Made by a program: the position numbers and the translations under genes. Source: Hymenobacter cellulosivorans (GTDB taxonomy: Bacteria; Bacteroidota; Bacteroidia; Cytophagales; Hymenobacteraceae). Taken from it: DNA of 64,000 bases. Positions 44,758 to 53,956 of the stretch are shown piece by piece (positions within the stretch are counted from its first letter, which is position 1; each line of letters begins with the position of its first letter). The stretch spans positions 1,926,501 through 1,990,500 of the forward strand of contig NZ_CP095049.1 in the NCBI RefSeq assembly GCF_022919135.1, read 5' to 3'. Below the pieces are notes generated by a model. That model ran no database searches and was not told the origin of the DNA. It was given only the letters and a program-made list of their open reading frames with translations.

Positions 44758-45495
44758 ATGCCTACTACCTACATTGGCTGCTCCGGCTTTTCCTTCCGTG
44801 ACTGGAAAGGCATGTTCTACCCGCCCGACGTACCCCCGCGCAAGTGGTTTGAGTACTACTGCACCCATTTCAATACCCTGGAATTGAACGTGACTTTCTA
44901 CCGGATGCCGGAGCTGAGTTTCTTCGAGAAGCTCTACCAGCAGAGCCCGCCCGGATTTCGGTTTGCCGTGAAAGCCCCGCGGCAGGTGACGCACTACAAG
45001 AAATTCAACGCCGAAGCCGAGCCGATTCTGGCCGAGTTCTACGCCACCATCCGGGAAGGGCTGCAGGACAAGCTCGGGCCCGTCTTGTTTCAGCTGCCGC
45101 CCAAAGCTGCGTATACCGAGGAGCTCTTTCATCGCCTGATTGATAATCTGGACCCCGGTTTTGAGAACGTAGTGGAGTTTCGCCACCCGAGCTGGTGGGA
45201 AGGGGAGGTGTTTCAGCAGCTAAGCCGGCACAAGGTTTCCTTCGTGAGCCAGAGCCACCCGCTGCCCCTGCCCGACGAGGCCGTGGCCACCACCAACCTG
45301 CTCTACTACCGCTTCCACGGCGTGCCCGAGTTGTACAAATCGGAGTACAGTCGGGAGTTCTTGCAGCGCATTGCCGATGAAATAGCCGCCATTCCTAAGC
45401 TGGAGCAGGTGTATCTGTTTTTCAACAACGGCATTGGGGGCGTGGGCGTCGGCGACGCCAAGAAGATGCAGCAACTGCTGGACGGGAGCGAGTAG
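44758..45495 (+). CDS. DUF72 family protein (copy 1)
   Basis: 245 residues beginning TYIGCSGFSFRDWKGMFYPP, the standard opening of DUF72/YecE proteins, a TIM-barrel family of unknown activity. Further family blocks are HFNTLELNVTFYRMP, FRFAVKAPRQVTH, KLGPVLFQLPPK, VVEFRHPSWWEGEVFQ, YYRFHGVPELYKSEYS and VYLFFNNGIGG. A close paralogue of the same length lies at 48249. Acidic and aromatic residues in the barrel suggest an enzyme, but no reaction is established. It is not in an obvious operon. Confidence 0.9.
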   Translation: MPTTYIGCSGFSFRDWKGMFYPPDVPPRKWFEYYCTHFNTLELNVTFYRMPELSFFEKLYQQSPPGFRFAVKAPRQVTHYKKFNAEAEPILAEFYATIREGLQDKLGPVLFQLPPKAAYTEELFHRLIDNLDPGFENVVEFRHPSWWEGEVFQQLSRHKVSFVSQSHPLPLPDEAVATTNLLYYRFHGVPELYKSEYSREFLQRIADEIAAIPKLEQVYLFFNNGIGGVGVGDAKKMQQLLDGSE

Positions 45496-45752
45496 TGGGT
45501 GGCCGCCGTTTGGGGAAATAGGCACATCTGTCAACAGCCCCGCACTGGCAAACTGCTGGGTAGAGCGCCTTGGCCGCCGCGGTTTTTGCTGACGTACTTG
45601 ATATCTGCCGCCGAGCTTATGGAATAGAGCGGGAGGGTAGGCCGGTAGGGTAAGGGAGTAAACACAAAGGCTTTGGAGTGCCACCAGCGGCAGTTACTGC
45701 GTACTACTCTTAGTCTGTTGTTCTTTTTACTCCTGTCTACTCCTGGTATCCT

Positions 45753-46925
45753 ATGAAAACTCTACTCCGATCCTTGGTATTGCTACTGCTACTGCTGCTG
45801 CCAGCGGCCGTGCGGGCCCAAAGCACTGTGACGGGCACCATCGTCAGCGGCGGTATCACGCGCGAATACCGGCTGTACGTGCCAGCCGCCTACTCGCCCG
45901 GCAAGGCCGTGCCGCTGCTCTTCAATCTGCATGGCTACGGCTCTAATAATCTGGAGCAAGAAGCATACGGCGACTTCCGGCCCATTGCCGACACGGCCAA
46001 TTTTCTTATCGTGCACCCCAACGGTACCGTTGATGCTGCTGGCAACCGCAACTGGAACACCTTCACGGCACCTACCGCCGGGGGCGTCGATGATGTAGCG
46101 TTTCTCTCCGACTTGCTTACCAGCCTGCAAGCCCGCTACTCCATCGACGCGGACCGGGTGTACAGCACCGGTATGAGCAACGGCGGCTTTATGAGCTACG
46201 AGCTGGCCTGCAAGCTCAGCAACCGCGTGGCCGCTATTGGCTCGGTTACGGGCAGCATGGTGCAAAGCCGGCTTAATGCCTGCACGCCCCAGCATCCGGT
46301 GCCCGTAATGGAAATCCACGGCACGGCCGACAACACGGTGCCTTACAATGGCAATATCCTGTTTGTGCCCATTCCGTCGGTCCTCGACTACTGGGTCCGT
46401 TTCAACGGCTGCTCTCCTACACCAGTCGTGACGGCCGTGCCCAATACCAACACCACCGACGGCAGCACAGCCGAGCGCTACGTGTATAGTGGGGGACGCA
46501 ACGGTAGCGTAGTCGAGCACTACAAGATCCTCGACGGCGGCCACACCTGGCCGGGTGCTCCGGTCAGCATCGGTGTTACCAACCGCGACATCAACGCCAG
46601 CCGGGAGGTGTGGCGCTTTTTGCGCCGCTACCGCCTTAGCCAGCTCAGTGTTGCGCTGTCCACTAGGCCGGGCACTGGGGTTCAGTCCCAGGTGAATATT
46701 TATCCCAATCCGGCTCAGAACATTGTTGCCGTATGTTCAGCCGAGCTGTTAAGCTCCTCCCAAGTAGCCGCAACGGACCTGCTAGGACGCTCGCAGGCCC
46801 TGACCGCCCGGCTAATAGAGCCCGGTGTTGTTGAGGTGCGTATCGATTCCTGGCCGGCTGGGGTCTACCAATTACGCGTGGTGCACAAATATGGCGTTTC
46901 CTATCACCGCCTAACGAAACAGTAA
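45753..46925 (+). CDS. Secreted PHB depolymerase/feruloyl-esterase-like enzyme with T9SS domain
   Basis: 390 residues. A signal peptide (about 1-22) is followed by an esterase domain of the polyhydroxybutyrate depolymerase/LpqC type: LLFNLHGYGSNN forms the oxyanion region, GMSNGGFMS carries Ser141, HGTADNTVPY carries Asp192 and DGGHTWPG carries His263, a complete triad. The last 80 residues (NIYPNPAQNIVAVC to YHRLTKQ) are a T9SS sorting domain, so the enzyme is released or attached at the surface. The substrate is likely a plant or bacterial ester polymer; phenolic ester and PHB cannot be told apart here. Confidence 0.9.
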   Translation: MKTLLRSLVLLLLLLLPAAVRAQSTVTGTIVSGGITREYRLYVPAAYSPGKAVPLLFNLHGYGSNNLEQEAYGDFRPIADTANFLIVHPNGTVDAAGNRNWNTFTAPTAGGVDDVAFLSDLLTSLQARYSIDADRVYSTGMSNGGFMSYELACKLSNRVAAIGSVTGSMVQSRLNACTPQHPVPVMEIHGTADNTVPYNGNILFVPIPSVLDYWVRFNGCSPTPVVTAVPNTNTTDGSTAERYVYSGGRNGSVVEHYKILDGGHTWPGAPVSIGVTNRDINASREVWRFLRRYRLSQLSVALSTRPGTGVQSQVNIYPNPAQNIVAVCSAELLSSSQVAATDLLGRSQALTARLIEPGVVEVRIDSWPAGVYQLRVVHKYGVSYHRLTKQ

Positions 46926-46976
46926 AGCTGAGTAAGCTGAGGAAGGCTGACCCTTACACCTGATGTGAAGAATTAT

Positions 46977-47027
46977 GGCCAACAAAAAAGCCGCGCTGCA
47001 TAACTGCAGGCGGCTTTTTTGTTGGCC
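46977..47027. terminator. Strong bidirectional terminator
   Basis: An 18-bp stem GGCCAACAAAAAAGCCGC pairs with its complement ending at 47027, between convergent genes ending at 46925 and 47039. Confidence 0.93.
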
Positions 47028-47038
47028 AGAGAAGCCAG

Positions 47039-47533
47039 TTAGTGCTGTTTGTCGCGGCTGTCGTTCTGTTTGTGCACCAGCGTCAGCACCATTTTGCCAT
47101 TAGCAAATTTCTCACATTCCGAGTCGTAGTATTTGCCGCACTCATTCCAGATGTTGGTCTTGAAGACCTTTTTCGATTTCGGAATGTCATTGTTGTTGGG
47201 GATTACGCCCTCCCACACCGAGGTTTCGATTCCCGACGGGGTAATAGTGTATTTCGTTTGCGTCATATAAACTTCGTAGTTAAGGTCAAGAAGGGTTCGG
47301 GTCATGTAATCAGTCCGGACTACATCTTGGCGCCAGCAGCGGTTGCCATTACCGGTCACGTCCATGTGATAATCGAAGTCGTCACAGGGTAGAGGTCTGG
47401 ACTTTGTGGAGTTGCTGGCGCTTTCGGTGGTGACGCCGGCGGGAACAATTTCTTCCGACTCTTTTGAGCAGCTCGACAAAGACAAAGAAGCACAGAGAGC
47501 GAAGAAAGGCAGAGCAATAGATGCGTTTTTCAT
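47039..47533 (-). CDS. Small lipoprotein of unknown function
   Basis: 164 residues from the ATG at 47533 (MKNASIALPFFALCASLSLS followed by SC); the lipid-modified Cys is residue 22. The mature protein holds four further Cys (LPCDDFDY, NRCWRQDV, ECGKYY and SECEKF), which may form two disulphides. Strands such as NYEVYMTQTKYTITPSGIET suggest a small beta domain. No family recognised. It stands alone after a strong terminator. Confidence 0.65.
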   Translation of the reverse strand: MKNASIALPFFALCASLSLSSCSKESEEIVPAGVTTESASNSTKSRPLPCDDFDYHMDVTGNGNRCWRQDVVRTDYMTRTLLDLNYEVYMTQTKYTITPSGIETSVWEGVIPNNNDIPKSKKVFKTNIWNECGKYYDSECEKFANGKMVLTLVHKQNDSRDKQH

Positions 47534-47763
47534 GGTCAAAGAATTGTATTGTTTGAATGTTTTTTTGAACTATAATGGATTTAACGATCGACTAAATTTT
47601 TGGTTTGGAAAACATGAAAATATTTTTTATATCGCGCGAAGCAGATATTATCCTATAATATATATGAATAACAATGATTTGTGAATTCGCTATTGGGATG
47701 GCAATGGGTACTCGAAGCCGGCTGTAAGCACTGTAACTTAGGATGTAGCTGAACTGTAAGAGC

Positions 47764-47797
47764 AAAAAAAGAGCCCGCAGCAGATGCTGCGGGCTCT
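47764..47797 (-). terminator. Rho-independent terminator
   Basis: Perfect stem AGAGCCCGCAGCA / TGCTGCGGGCTCT with a minus-strand T7 run, 33 bp after the stop of the glycine-zipper gene. Confidence 0.88.
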
Positions 47798-47829
47798 CGT
47801 TCTGGCTGGTGTCGCCGGGCTAGTCCAAA

Positions 47830-48117
47830 CTAGTCTTTACGCGTGTATTCGGCGTGGCGCACCGGGTCTTTTTTCTTGTCCTTTTTACGGCCAATCAGTC
47901 CCCCGGCCGCGGCCCCGGCTACCCCGCCAATTAGGGCACCCTTGGTACCACCGACTACGGCGCCACCGACCACCCCGGCCCCGCCACCAATAGCTGCGCC
48001 TTTGGCTTTTTTACTCCAGCCCTTCTTCGGTTCATTTTGAGCCTGGGCTTCGGTGAAGCTGGTGCTGAGCATGAAGAAGGCCAGTACCATGGTCAGATAT
48101 ATCTTGAACGTTTTCAT
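47830..48117 (-). CDS. Glycine-zipper exported protein
   Basis: 95 residues. A signal peptide (MKTFKIYLTMVLAFFMLS to AQAQ) is followed by a long Gly/Ala zipper (GAAIGGGAGVVGGAVVGGTK, GALIGGVAGAAAGGLIGRKK) and a Lys-rich tail. Such YMGG/glycine-zipper proteins insert in or associate with membranes and are common among small envelope and stress proteins. The specific role is unknown. It is monocistronic, with its own terminator. Confidence 0.75.
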   Translation of the reverse strand: MKTFKIYLTMVLAFFMLSTSFTEAQAQNEPKKGWSKKAKGAAIGGGAGVVGGAVVGGTKGALIGGVAGAAAGGLIGRKKDKKKDPVRHAEYTRKD

Positions 48118-48248
48118 GACGTTTGAATTTAAAGTTGATTAAATAGAATTACGCCTTTAAAACGTAGCTGGTCAATCCAGGGTTGTGCATGGCTGCTGGG
48201 AAAGTGAAATACGTATAGGGCGCCTACTTCCACTGACATACTCTGCCC

Positions 48249-48986
48249 ATGAATACCTGGTTTATTGGTTGCTCAGGCTTTCATTACCGCCATTGGCGCG
48301 GGGCCTTTTACCCCGAAAAGCTACCCCAGCGCCGTTGGTTCGAATTTTACAGCCAGCATTTCAACACCCTGGAGCTGAACGTGACCTTCTACCGGTTTCC
48401 CCAGCTGTCCTTCGTCGAGAACTGGTACCAGATCAGCCCGCCCGAGTTTGTTTTTTCCGTCAAGGCACCGCGGCTCATTACCCACTACAAGCAGTTTCAC
48501 GACTGTGCCCAGCTGCTGGCCGATTTCTATGGCACCATGCAGGAAGGACTGCGTGAGAAGCTGGGGCCAGTGCTGTTTCAATTGCCGCCCCGCACGGTGT
48601 ACTCCCAAGAGCGTCTGCTCCGCCTCGTCGAAAGCCTCGACCCGGCTTTTACCAACGTGGTGGAGTTTCGGCACCCCAGCTGGTGGGACGGGCAGGTATT
48701 TCAGGAACTGAGTCGCCACAATATTTCCTTTGTGGGCCAGAGCCACCCGGCCCTGCCCACCGACGTGGTGGCCAATACGCCCGTTCTGTACTACCGCCTG
48801 CACGGTATTCCGGAGTTGTACAAGTCGCCCTATACCGAGGCCGAGCTGCACCAGATAGCCGACCAGATTCAGCGGGAGCCGGGAGTACAGCAGGCCTTTG
48901 TGTACTTCAACAACGACATCGACGCCTCCGCCATTCGCAACGGCCAGTATATGCGCGACTACTGCCGCAGCCTTATAGAGCGGTAA
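48249..48986 (+). CDS. DUF72 family protein (copy 2)
   Basis: 245 residues, the same length as the paralogue at 44758 and alike throughout: WFIGCSGFHYRHWRGAFYPE, HFNTLELNVTFYRFPQLSFV, LGPVLFQLPPRTVYSQERLL, VVEFRHPSWWDGQVFQELSR and YYRLHGIPELYKSPYTEAEL. Together the two copies show the most constrained positions. The function is as unknown as for copy 1. The genes between them (esterase, lipoprotein, glycine-zipper) are unrelated, so this is a dispersed duplication. Confidence 0.9.
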   Translation: MNTWFIGCSGFHYRHWRGAFYPEKLPQRRWFEFYSQHFNTLELNVTFYRFPQLSFVENWYQISPPEFVFSVKAPRLITHYKQFHDCAQLLADFYGTMQEGLREKLGPVLFQLPPRTVYSQERLLRLVESLDPAFTNVVEFRHPSWWDGQVFQELSRHNISFVGQSHPALPTDVVANTPVLYYRLHGIPELYKSPYTEAELHQIADQIQREPGVQQAFVYFNNDIDASAIRNGQYMRDYCRSLIER

Positions 48987-48997
48987 CAAGCCACATG

Positions 48998-49031
48998 AAA
49001 AAAGCCCCGATCTGTGCAGATCGGGGCTTTG
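48998..49031. terminator. Bidirectional terminator
   Basis: Stem AAAGCCCCGATCT (49001-49013) pairs with AGATCGGGGCTTT around a GTGC loop, between convergent genes. Confidence 0.9.
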
Positions 49032-49051
49032 TGCGTAAGAGAATCGGCTGG

Positions 49052-51520
49052 TTAGTTGCCTTCAGTTTTGGCGCCAACCGCGCTTTGGTCGGGGGTAGCC
49101 GGTGCCGCTGCTGGGGCGGCCGGCTGCTTCACGTACTTATCCAGCCAGCTGTTCATCTCCCAAAGCGTGTGCATAATAGATTCCCGGGCCGCGTAGCCGT
49201 GGGCTTCGAAGGGTAGCACTACGTAGCGCACCGTGGCCCCATGGCCTTTCAGAGCATTATAAAACCGCTCACTCTGCAGCGGAAACGTGCCCGAGTTGTT
49301 ATCCGCCTCGCCGTGAATCAGCAGCAGGGGCGTCTTGATCTTGTCGGCGTGGGTGAAGGGCGACATGCTGTTGTACACCTCCGGGGCTTCCCAGTAGGTG
49401 CGTTCCTCGGCCTGGAAGCCAAAGGGCGTCAGCGTCCGGTTGTAGGCGCCGCTACGGGCAATGCCGGCCTTAAACAGGTCGGTGTGCGCCAGTAGGTTGG
49501 CCGTCATAAATGCTCCGTAGGAGTGGCCCATCACTGCCACCCGGTTCCGGTCCACAACACCCAGGCGGGCTCCTTCGTCGATGGCCGCTTTGGCACTGGC
49601 CGTCAGCTGCTCTACATAGGTATCGTTGGGTTCCTTCGAGCCTTCGCCCACAATTGGAATACTAGTGCCCTGCAATACGGCGTAGCCCTGCGTTACCCAG
49701 TAAATAGGCGAACCCCAGCTCAGGCGGGTAAAGGCGTAGGGAGAGCCTTTCACCTGCCCAGCGTTGGCCTTGTTCTTAAATTCGACGGGGTAGGCCTCCA
49801 TCAGGGTGGGCAGGGGGCCGCTCTCTTTTTTGTAGCCGTAGGGCAAATACAGGTTGGCCGTCAGATCTACGCCGTCGGCGCGCTTGTACTTGAGCACCTG
49901 CTTGGTCAGGTTGCCCACGGCCGCGTAAGGATTGTCAAACTTGGTCAGTGGCGTCAGCTTAGCGCTTTTTGCTTCCCGCAGGTAGTAGTTGGGGGCGTCC
50001 TGCTGCGACTCGCGGCGCGTAATCAGCAGGCGCTTATTCAAATCCAGAATGGCAACTGGCACCTCGTAGAATGGTGCTTCGGAGCGCCACCACCGGGTTG
50101 CTTTTTTGGTGGCTACGTCCAGCTCATCCACGAAAGGCCGGTCGCCTTCCGGCGAGGCACCGGTGCCCACGAAATACAGGGTTTCGCCTTTCGTATCGGT
50201 GGCTAGCACCTCGTTACCGGTCAGATTATGCACCGTGTAGGGTGTGCCCGGGGCCGTGTACGTATCCTGCGACGACCGATCAAACAGCACTACCGGCGCT
50301 GCCTTGGTAGTGGGGTTTAGGGCCCAGGTCATTTCTTTACGGTCGGCCCAGCGGTAGCCTTCCACCAACGCCACGTTGGCGTTGCCCCAGATTACGTCGC
50401 GAAAACGCAGGGGGAGAGCCGCCAGCTCCTGAGGCTCGGTTTCGAACGGCGCTGCCAGGGTAAAGATTTTGTCGCGCACCGAGGCCGTGGCTTTTGGGTC
50501 GCCGCCGTCCTGGGCTTCTACCCAGTACACGGTCGAGGGCACGTCGGCGCGCCAGTTGTGGCCACGCTGCCCAGTGGGCACCGCGTCGAAGCTGCTGGGC
50601 ACGTTGTCGGCCAGGGGCAGGTCGGCCATGGTTTTCACCACCAGGCCTTCCATGCTCAGAATATCAACCTGCAACGGAAAATCGGTGTAGGGCAGAGTGT
50701 AGGAATATGGCCGGTGCCGGTACTTGACCAGGGCGTAGCGGCCGTTGGGCGAGGGCGAGGCCTGCTGCACAATGCCGGGCTGGCCCAGCGGCTGCATACG
50801 CCCCGTCACAGTTACTTTCACTACCTGAGCCGTGGCATAGAACTCGAACAGCTTCTCGTCGGTGGGGTTTTTCAGCAAGTCCTGGTAGGTGCGGGCGGGG
50901 GCTTTGCGGCCAATGTTTTCCTGCACCGTAGGGCCCATAGGCACCGGGTTGAGAATGGGCGTGTCGCCCCGACCACCCACAATGGCGCGGGCCAACAGCG
51001 TCTGGCTGTCCGATACCCACTCGTAGGACTTGCCAAATACGCTGTTCAAAAACAGGTTGGGCATCAGGCGGGCCGAAGCCGAGGCCACGTCTAGCAGCCA
51101 GAGCTCCACGTGCCGGTCGGAGGTATGGGTGAAAGCTACCTTGGTATTGTCCGGCGACCAGGTCACCTCACTGATGCGCGCCTTGGCCGGCAAGCCCTGC
51201 ACCAGCAGTTCCTTGCCGTCGGGCAGGTGCTTGAGCCGGAGCTTGGTCGTGTAGATTACCCGGCTCGGCCCGTTGGTTTTGGGATTGATCCGCAGCCCGC
51301 CAATACGCAACTCCGGCTGCGACAACTCGGCAATGGTGGGCATGTCCTGATTATCCAGCAACAGCATCCATTGCCCATTCGATGACACGCTTACCCGGGG
51401 CGTGCTTGGGGCCTCCGCCAGGGCCACAATAGACTTAGGCGGAGTCTGGTACATCACGTCCTGGGCCGAGCTAGTCAGACTACAAAACATGACGGCACTA
51501 AAAAAGTACAATATTTTCAT
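49052..51520 (-). CDS. S9 family prolyl oligopeptidase-like serine peptidase
   Basis: 822 residues with a signal peptide (about 1-19, ending SSAQ). An N-terminal seven-bladed propeller-like region (about 40-540, SWSPDNTKVAF-type blades) precedes the alpha/beta hydrolase domain. The catalytic triad is Ser667 in GHSYGAF, Asp740 in HGEADNN and His774 in FEAHGY. The length and layout match the group that includes glutamyl endopeptidases of the S9D type. The final 25 residues are Ala/Pro-rich and disordered. It probably cleaves peptides in the periplasm. Confidence 0.9.
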   Translation of the reverse strand: MKILYFFSAVMFCSLTSSAQDVMYQTPPKSIVALAEAPSTPRVSVSSNGQWMLLLDNQDMPTIAELSQPELRIGGLRINPKTNGPSRVIYTTKLRLKHLPDGKELLVQGLPAKARISEVTWSPDNTKVAFTHTSDRHVELWLLDVASASARLMPNLFLNSVFGKSYEWVSDSQTLLARAIVGGRGDTPILNPVPMGPTVQENIGRKAPARTYQDLLKNPTDEKLFEFYATAQVVKVTVTGRMQPLGQPGIVQQASPSPNGRYALVKYRHRPYSYTLPYTDFPLQVDILSMEGLVVKTMADLPLADNVPSSFDAVPTGQRGHNWRADVPSTVYWVEAQDGGDPKATASVRDKIFTLAAPFETEPQELAALPLRFRDVIWGNANVALVEGYRWADRKEMTWALNPTTKAAPVVLFDRSSQDTYTAPGTPYTVHNLTGNEVLATDTKGETLYFVGTGASPEGDRPFVDELDVATKKATRWWRSEAPFYEVPVAILDLNKRLLITRRESQQDAPNYYLREAKSAKLTPLTKFDNPYAAVGNLTKQVLKYKRADGVDLTANLYLPYGYKKESGPLPTLMEAYPVEFKNKANAGQVKGSPYAFTRLSWGSPIYWVTQGYAVLQGTSIPIVGEGSKEPNDTYVEQLTASAKAAIDEGARLGVVDRNRVAVMGHSYGAFMTANLLAHTDLFKAGIARSGAYNRTLTPFGFQAEERTYWEAPEVYNSMSPFTHADKIKTPLLLIHGEADNNSGTFPLQSERFYNALKGHGATVRYVVLPFEAHGYAARESIMHTLWEMNSWLDKYVKQPAAPAAAPATPDQSAVGAKTEGN

Positions 51521-51615
51521 AGAGAACTAGAAGGAGTTTCCAGAGGAGAAATGAAAAAAGCTATGTAAGATACGATAAGACAGACAGCTAACCAGGTCAA
51601 TTTTTACCGATGCTA

Positions 51616-51623
51616 CAAAATTA
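51616..51623 (-). promoter_or_regulatory. Bacteroidota -7 promoter element of the S9 peptidase gene
   Basis: On the minus strand TAATTTTG (TAnnTTTG). A TTG lies 25 bp upstream, slightly too far for a typical -33. The predicted leader is about 88 nt. Confidence 0.4.
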
Positions 51624-51730
51624 CATATTATTTAGAAGTGGATTTTACCAATCGATGAATTAGTTGCTAAGAGAGGGGGGCGGCTAAAAGTGCAATTCCT
51701 TGGTGGTGGCGGCAGCCGGTAAGCGGGCAT

Positions 51731-51766
51731 AAAAAAAGTGGCCAGCTACGGGAGCTGGCCACTTTG
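51731..51766 (-). terminator. Rho-independent terminator of the OmpA family gene
   Basis: Perfect stem AAAGTGGCCAGCT / AGCTGGCCACTTT with a T7 run on the minus strand. Confidence 0.92.
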
Positions 51767-51800
51767 GGATATTCAGTCTGCGCGAGGCAGATACCGGAGG

Positions 51801-53396
51801 TTACTTACGACGAGCCGGGGCGGCTTTCCGTACCGGAGCCTTTTTCACCGGAGCTTTCTTCACGGGCGCAGCTTTCACTGGCGCGGCGGGAATCTCGGGG
51901 GCAGGACCATACTTCGTCTCGGCAGGGTTCGGGTCACCTGGCAGGTACACGTCGAACTCTACGCGGCGGTTAATGGCGCGGCCAGCTTCGGTGGCGTTGT
52001 CGGCAATCGGCTTGGTCTCGCCGTAGCCGTGCGACACAATCCGGTCGGCAGGGATACCCTTGCTGAGCATGTAGGTGCGGGCCGAGGCGGCGCGGGCATC
52101 CGACAGACGCAGGTTGTAGGCATCGTCGCCTTTGTTATCGGCGTGGGCCGAAATACCCAGTGAGTAGTCGGGGTAAGCATTCAGGATGTCAACCAGGCCA
52201 TTCAGGGTCGGGAACGAAATCGGCTTCAGGGTAGCCTTGTCGAATTCGAACTGGATGTACTTGGTGGCTTCCTGGAGCTTTTTCTTCTCCTCAACCTTCA
52301 TTTCTGGGCAGCCTTTGTTCGAGGCCGGGCCGGGACGTTGTGGGCAGCGGTCCTGATAATCCGGAACACCGTCACCGTCGGTATCAATTGGGCAACCGGC
52401 AGCATCTACTTTCACACCAGCCGGCGTGTTGGGGCACTTATCGGCCGAGTCGATTACGCCGTCATTGTCAGCGTCAGGGCAGCCGCGGAGTTCGGCTTTG
52501 CCGGGGGTATCGGGGCAGGCGTCGTCGCTGTCGCGCACACCATCACCGTCACGGTCGGGGCAGCCTTCCAGAGCGGCCAGACCTTTCTCGGTGGGGCACT
52601 TATCCTGGTAATCCGGAACACCGTCGCCGTCGCCGTCAAGTGGGCAGCCGTTGGCGTCCACGGCCACGCCGGTGGGCGTGCCGGGGCACTTGTCCTTTTT
52701 GTCGCTTACACCATCACCGTCGGTGTCGATGGTTTTGCCGAAGTTGAAGGTCAGGCCGGCAGTGTGCTGCAGATAACGGTCGTTGATGTTGCCTTTCAGC
52801 GTGATACCGTCAACCTGGTCGGTCAGGATATAGTGCTGGCCGGTTTGTACGAAAGCCGACACGCTGGAAGAGAAATTCAGGCGGATACCAGCGGCCCCGT
52901 GAATATCGAAGGCGTACAGGTCGCGGTTGTCGGGCGTACCACCGGTTACCTTAAACCGGTCGGTGCTGGCGAAGAAAATACCGGGAGCCAGGCTCAGGTA
53001 AGGTGCGAAGAAGGCATCTTCCTTAAAAGCCCAGCCGTTGTTGAGCTTCAGCGTCACGGGAATGCCGATGTTCACGACGTTGGCGCGGAAGCCGCTGAAG
53101 GGCTGAATGGTATTCTTAGGCGGATCAGCCGAGAAGGCCATGTCGCCGTAGCTCAGGTCCAGGCCCAGGTCGAGGCCGGGCGTGAGGTAGCGGCTCAGCT
53201 TCAGACCGGCACCGAACTCAATCTTGTCATTCTTGAACCACTCGGAGCCATGGTCGCCGTGGTACTGCAAGGTGGAGCCGTAAAGGCTTAGGCCGATTTT
53301 CTTCTCGGAGTTTTGGCTGTGTCCATCGCGCGGCGCCAAGGCCAGCAGCGTTAACCCCAGCACCAAGGCTTTCGGGGTGGTAAGATGTAGTCTCAT
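51801..53396 (-). CDS. OmpA family outer-membrane protein with thrombospondin type 3 repeats
   Basis: 531 residues. A signal peptide ends HSQ (about 28); an eight-stranded beta-barrel-like region runs to about 220 and ends LTFNFGKT. Five or so calcium-binding TSP3 repeats follow (DTDGDGVSDKKDKCPGTPTG, DGDGDGVPDYQDKCP and so on, about 224-355). The OmpA/MotB peptidoglycan-binding domain comes next (IQFEFDKATLKPISFPTLNG, LSDARAASARTYMLSKGIPA, DRIVSHGYGETKPI). The last 30 residues are a Lys/Pro/Ala repeat tail (APVKKAPVKKAPVRKA), unusual for the family. It tethers the outer membrane to peptidoglycan. Confidence 0.92.
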   Translation of the reverse strand: MRLHLTTPKALVLGLTLLALAPRDGHSQNSEKKIGLSLYGSTLQYHGDHGSEWFKNDKIEFGAGLKLSRYLTPGLDLGLDLSYGDMAFSADPPKNTIQPFSGFRANVVNIGIPVTLKLNNGWAFKEDAFFAPYLSLAPGIFFASTDRFKVTGGTPDNRDLYAFDIHGAAGIRLNFSSSVSAFVQTGQHYILTDQVDGITLKGNINDRYLQHTAGLTFNFGKTIDTDGDGVSDKKDKCPGTPTGVAVDANGCPLDGDGDGVPDYQDKCPTEKGLAALEGCPDRDGDGVRDSDDACPDTPGKAELRGCPDADNDGVIDSADKCPNTPAGVKVDAAGCPIDTDGDGVPDYQDRCPQRPGPASNKGCPEMKVEEKKKLQEATKYIQFEFDKATLKPISFPTLNGLVDILNAYPDYSLGISAHADNKGDDAYNLRLSDARAASARTYMLSKGIPADRIVSHGYGETKPIADNATEAGRAINRRVEFDVYLPGDPNPAETKYGPAPEIPAAPVKAAPVKKAPVKKAPVRKAAPARRK

Positions 53397-53890
53397 ATAA
53401 TAGAACAGATGTGGAAGAAAGTGTGGTTACCCTTTATGGTGGTGTCGCTATATACCTGACGCCGCCAGATAAGGTTGTTGCTGCTGTTGCTATCCGTTCT
53501 AAGTTGTATCCTATCAGAAATTACGCCGTATGAATTCGGTTTGTCTAGCCTAGTGTTGAGGTTTGAAGCCTAGCCTAAGCTTTTGTCTTATTAGTGAAGG
53601 GCTTATGTCTTGTGTAGGAAGGCCGGCAAGCTAGGTTTAATGGGGCTAATATTTTGATTATAAACATCTTGCATTTAAAATGTATTCACTGGGCTGATGA
53701 GGCGAATATTAGATTTATGCAATGGAATGGTAAGCAGTACTGTTAGAGTCCCTTACCGGTACGGGGTAGGTAACTACGGTTGAGCTTGCTTGCAATCCTC
53801 TGGTGGCATTCAAAAAAAAGATCAGGAGCCTGCTTTTTTTACCATCCCAAGCCCACCTTTCGTGGGAGAGCATACTTCCTTCAACAACTA
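53397..53890. other. Intergenic region upstream of the OmpA gene
   Basis: About 490 bp, mildly AT-rich, between the OmpA gene (start 53396) and the terminator of the OsmC operon. Short ORFs have no coding look. No promoter consensus or RNA was recognised. Confidence 0.45.
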
Positions 53891-53925
53891 AAAAACCCGC
53901 TCCCATCAGGTGATGAGAGCGGGTT
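53891..53925 (-). terminator. Terminator of the pirin-nitroreductase-pirin-OsmC operon
   Basis: Stem AACCCGCTCTCATC / GATGGGAGCGGGTT with a minus-strand T6 run, 32 bp after the OsmC gene stop. Confidence 0.85.
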
Positions 53926-53956
53926 CGGAAGCTGACTGTTTAGCTTGGTATAGCAG

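Noticed and set aside
53715-53906. 63-codon minus-strand ORF in the OmpA intergenic region
   Set aside because: It overlaps the operon terminator and has no coding look.
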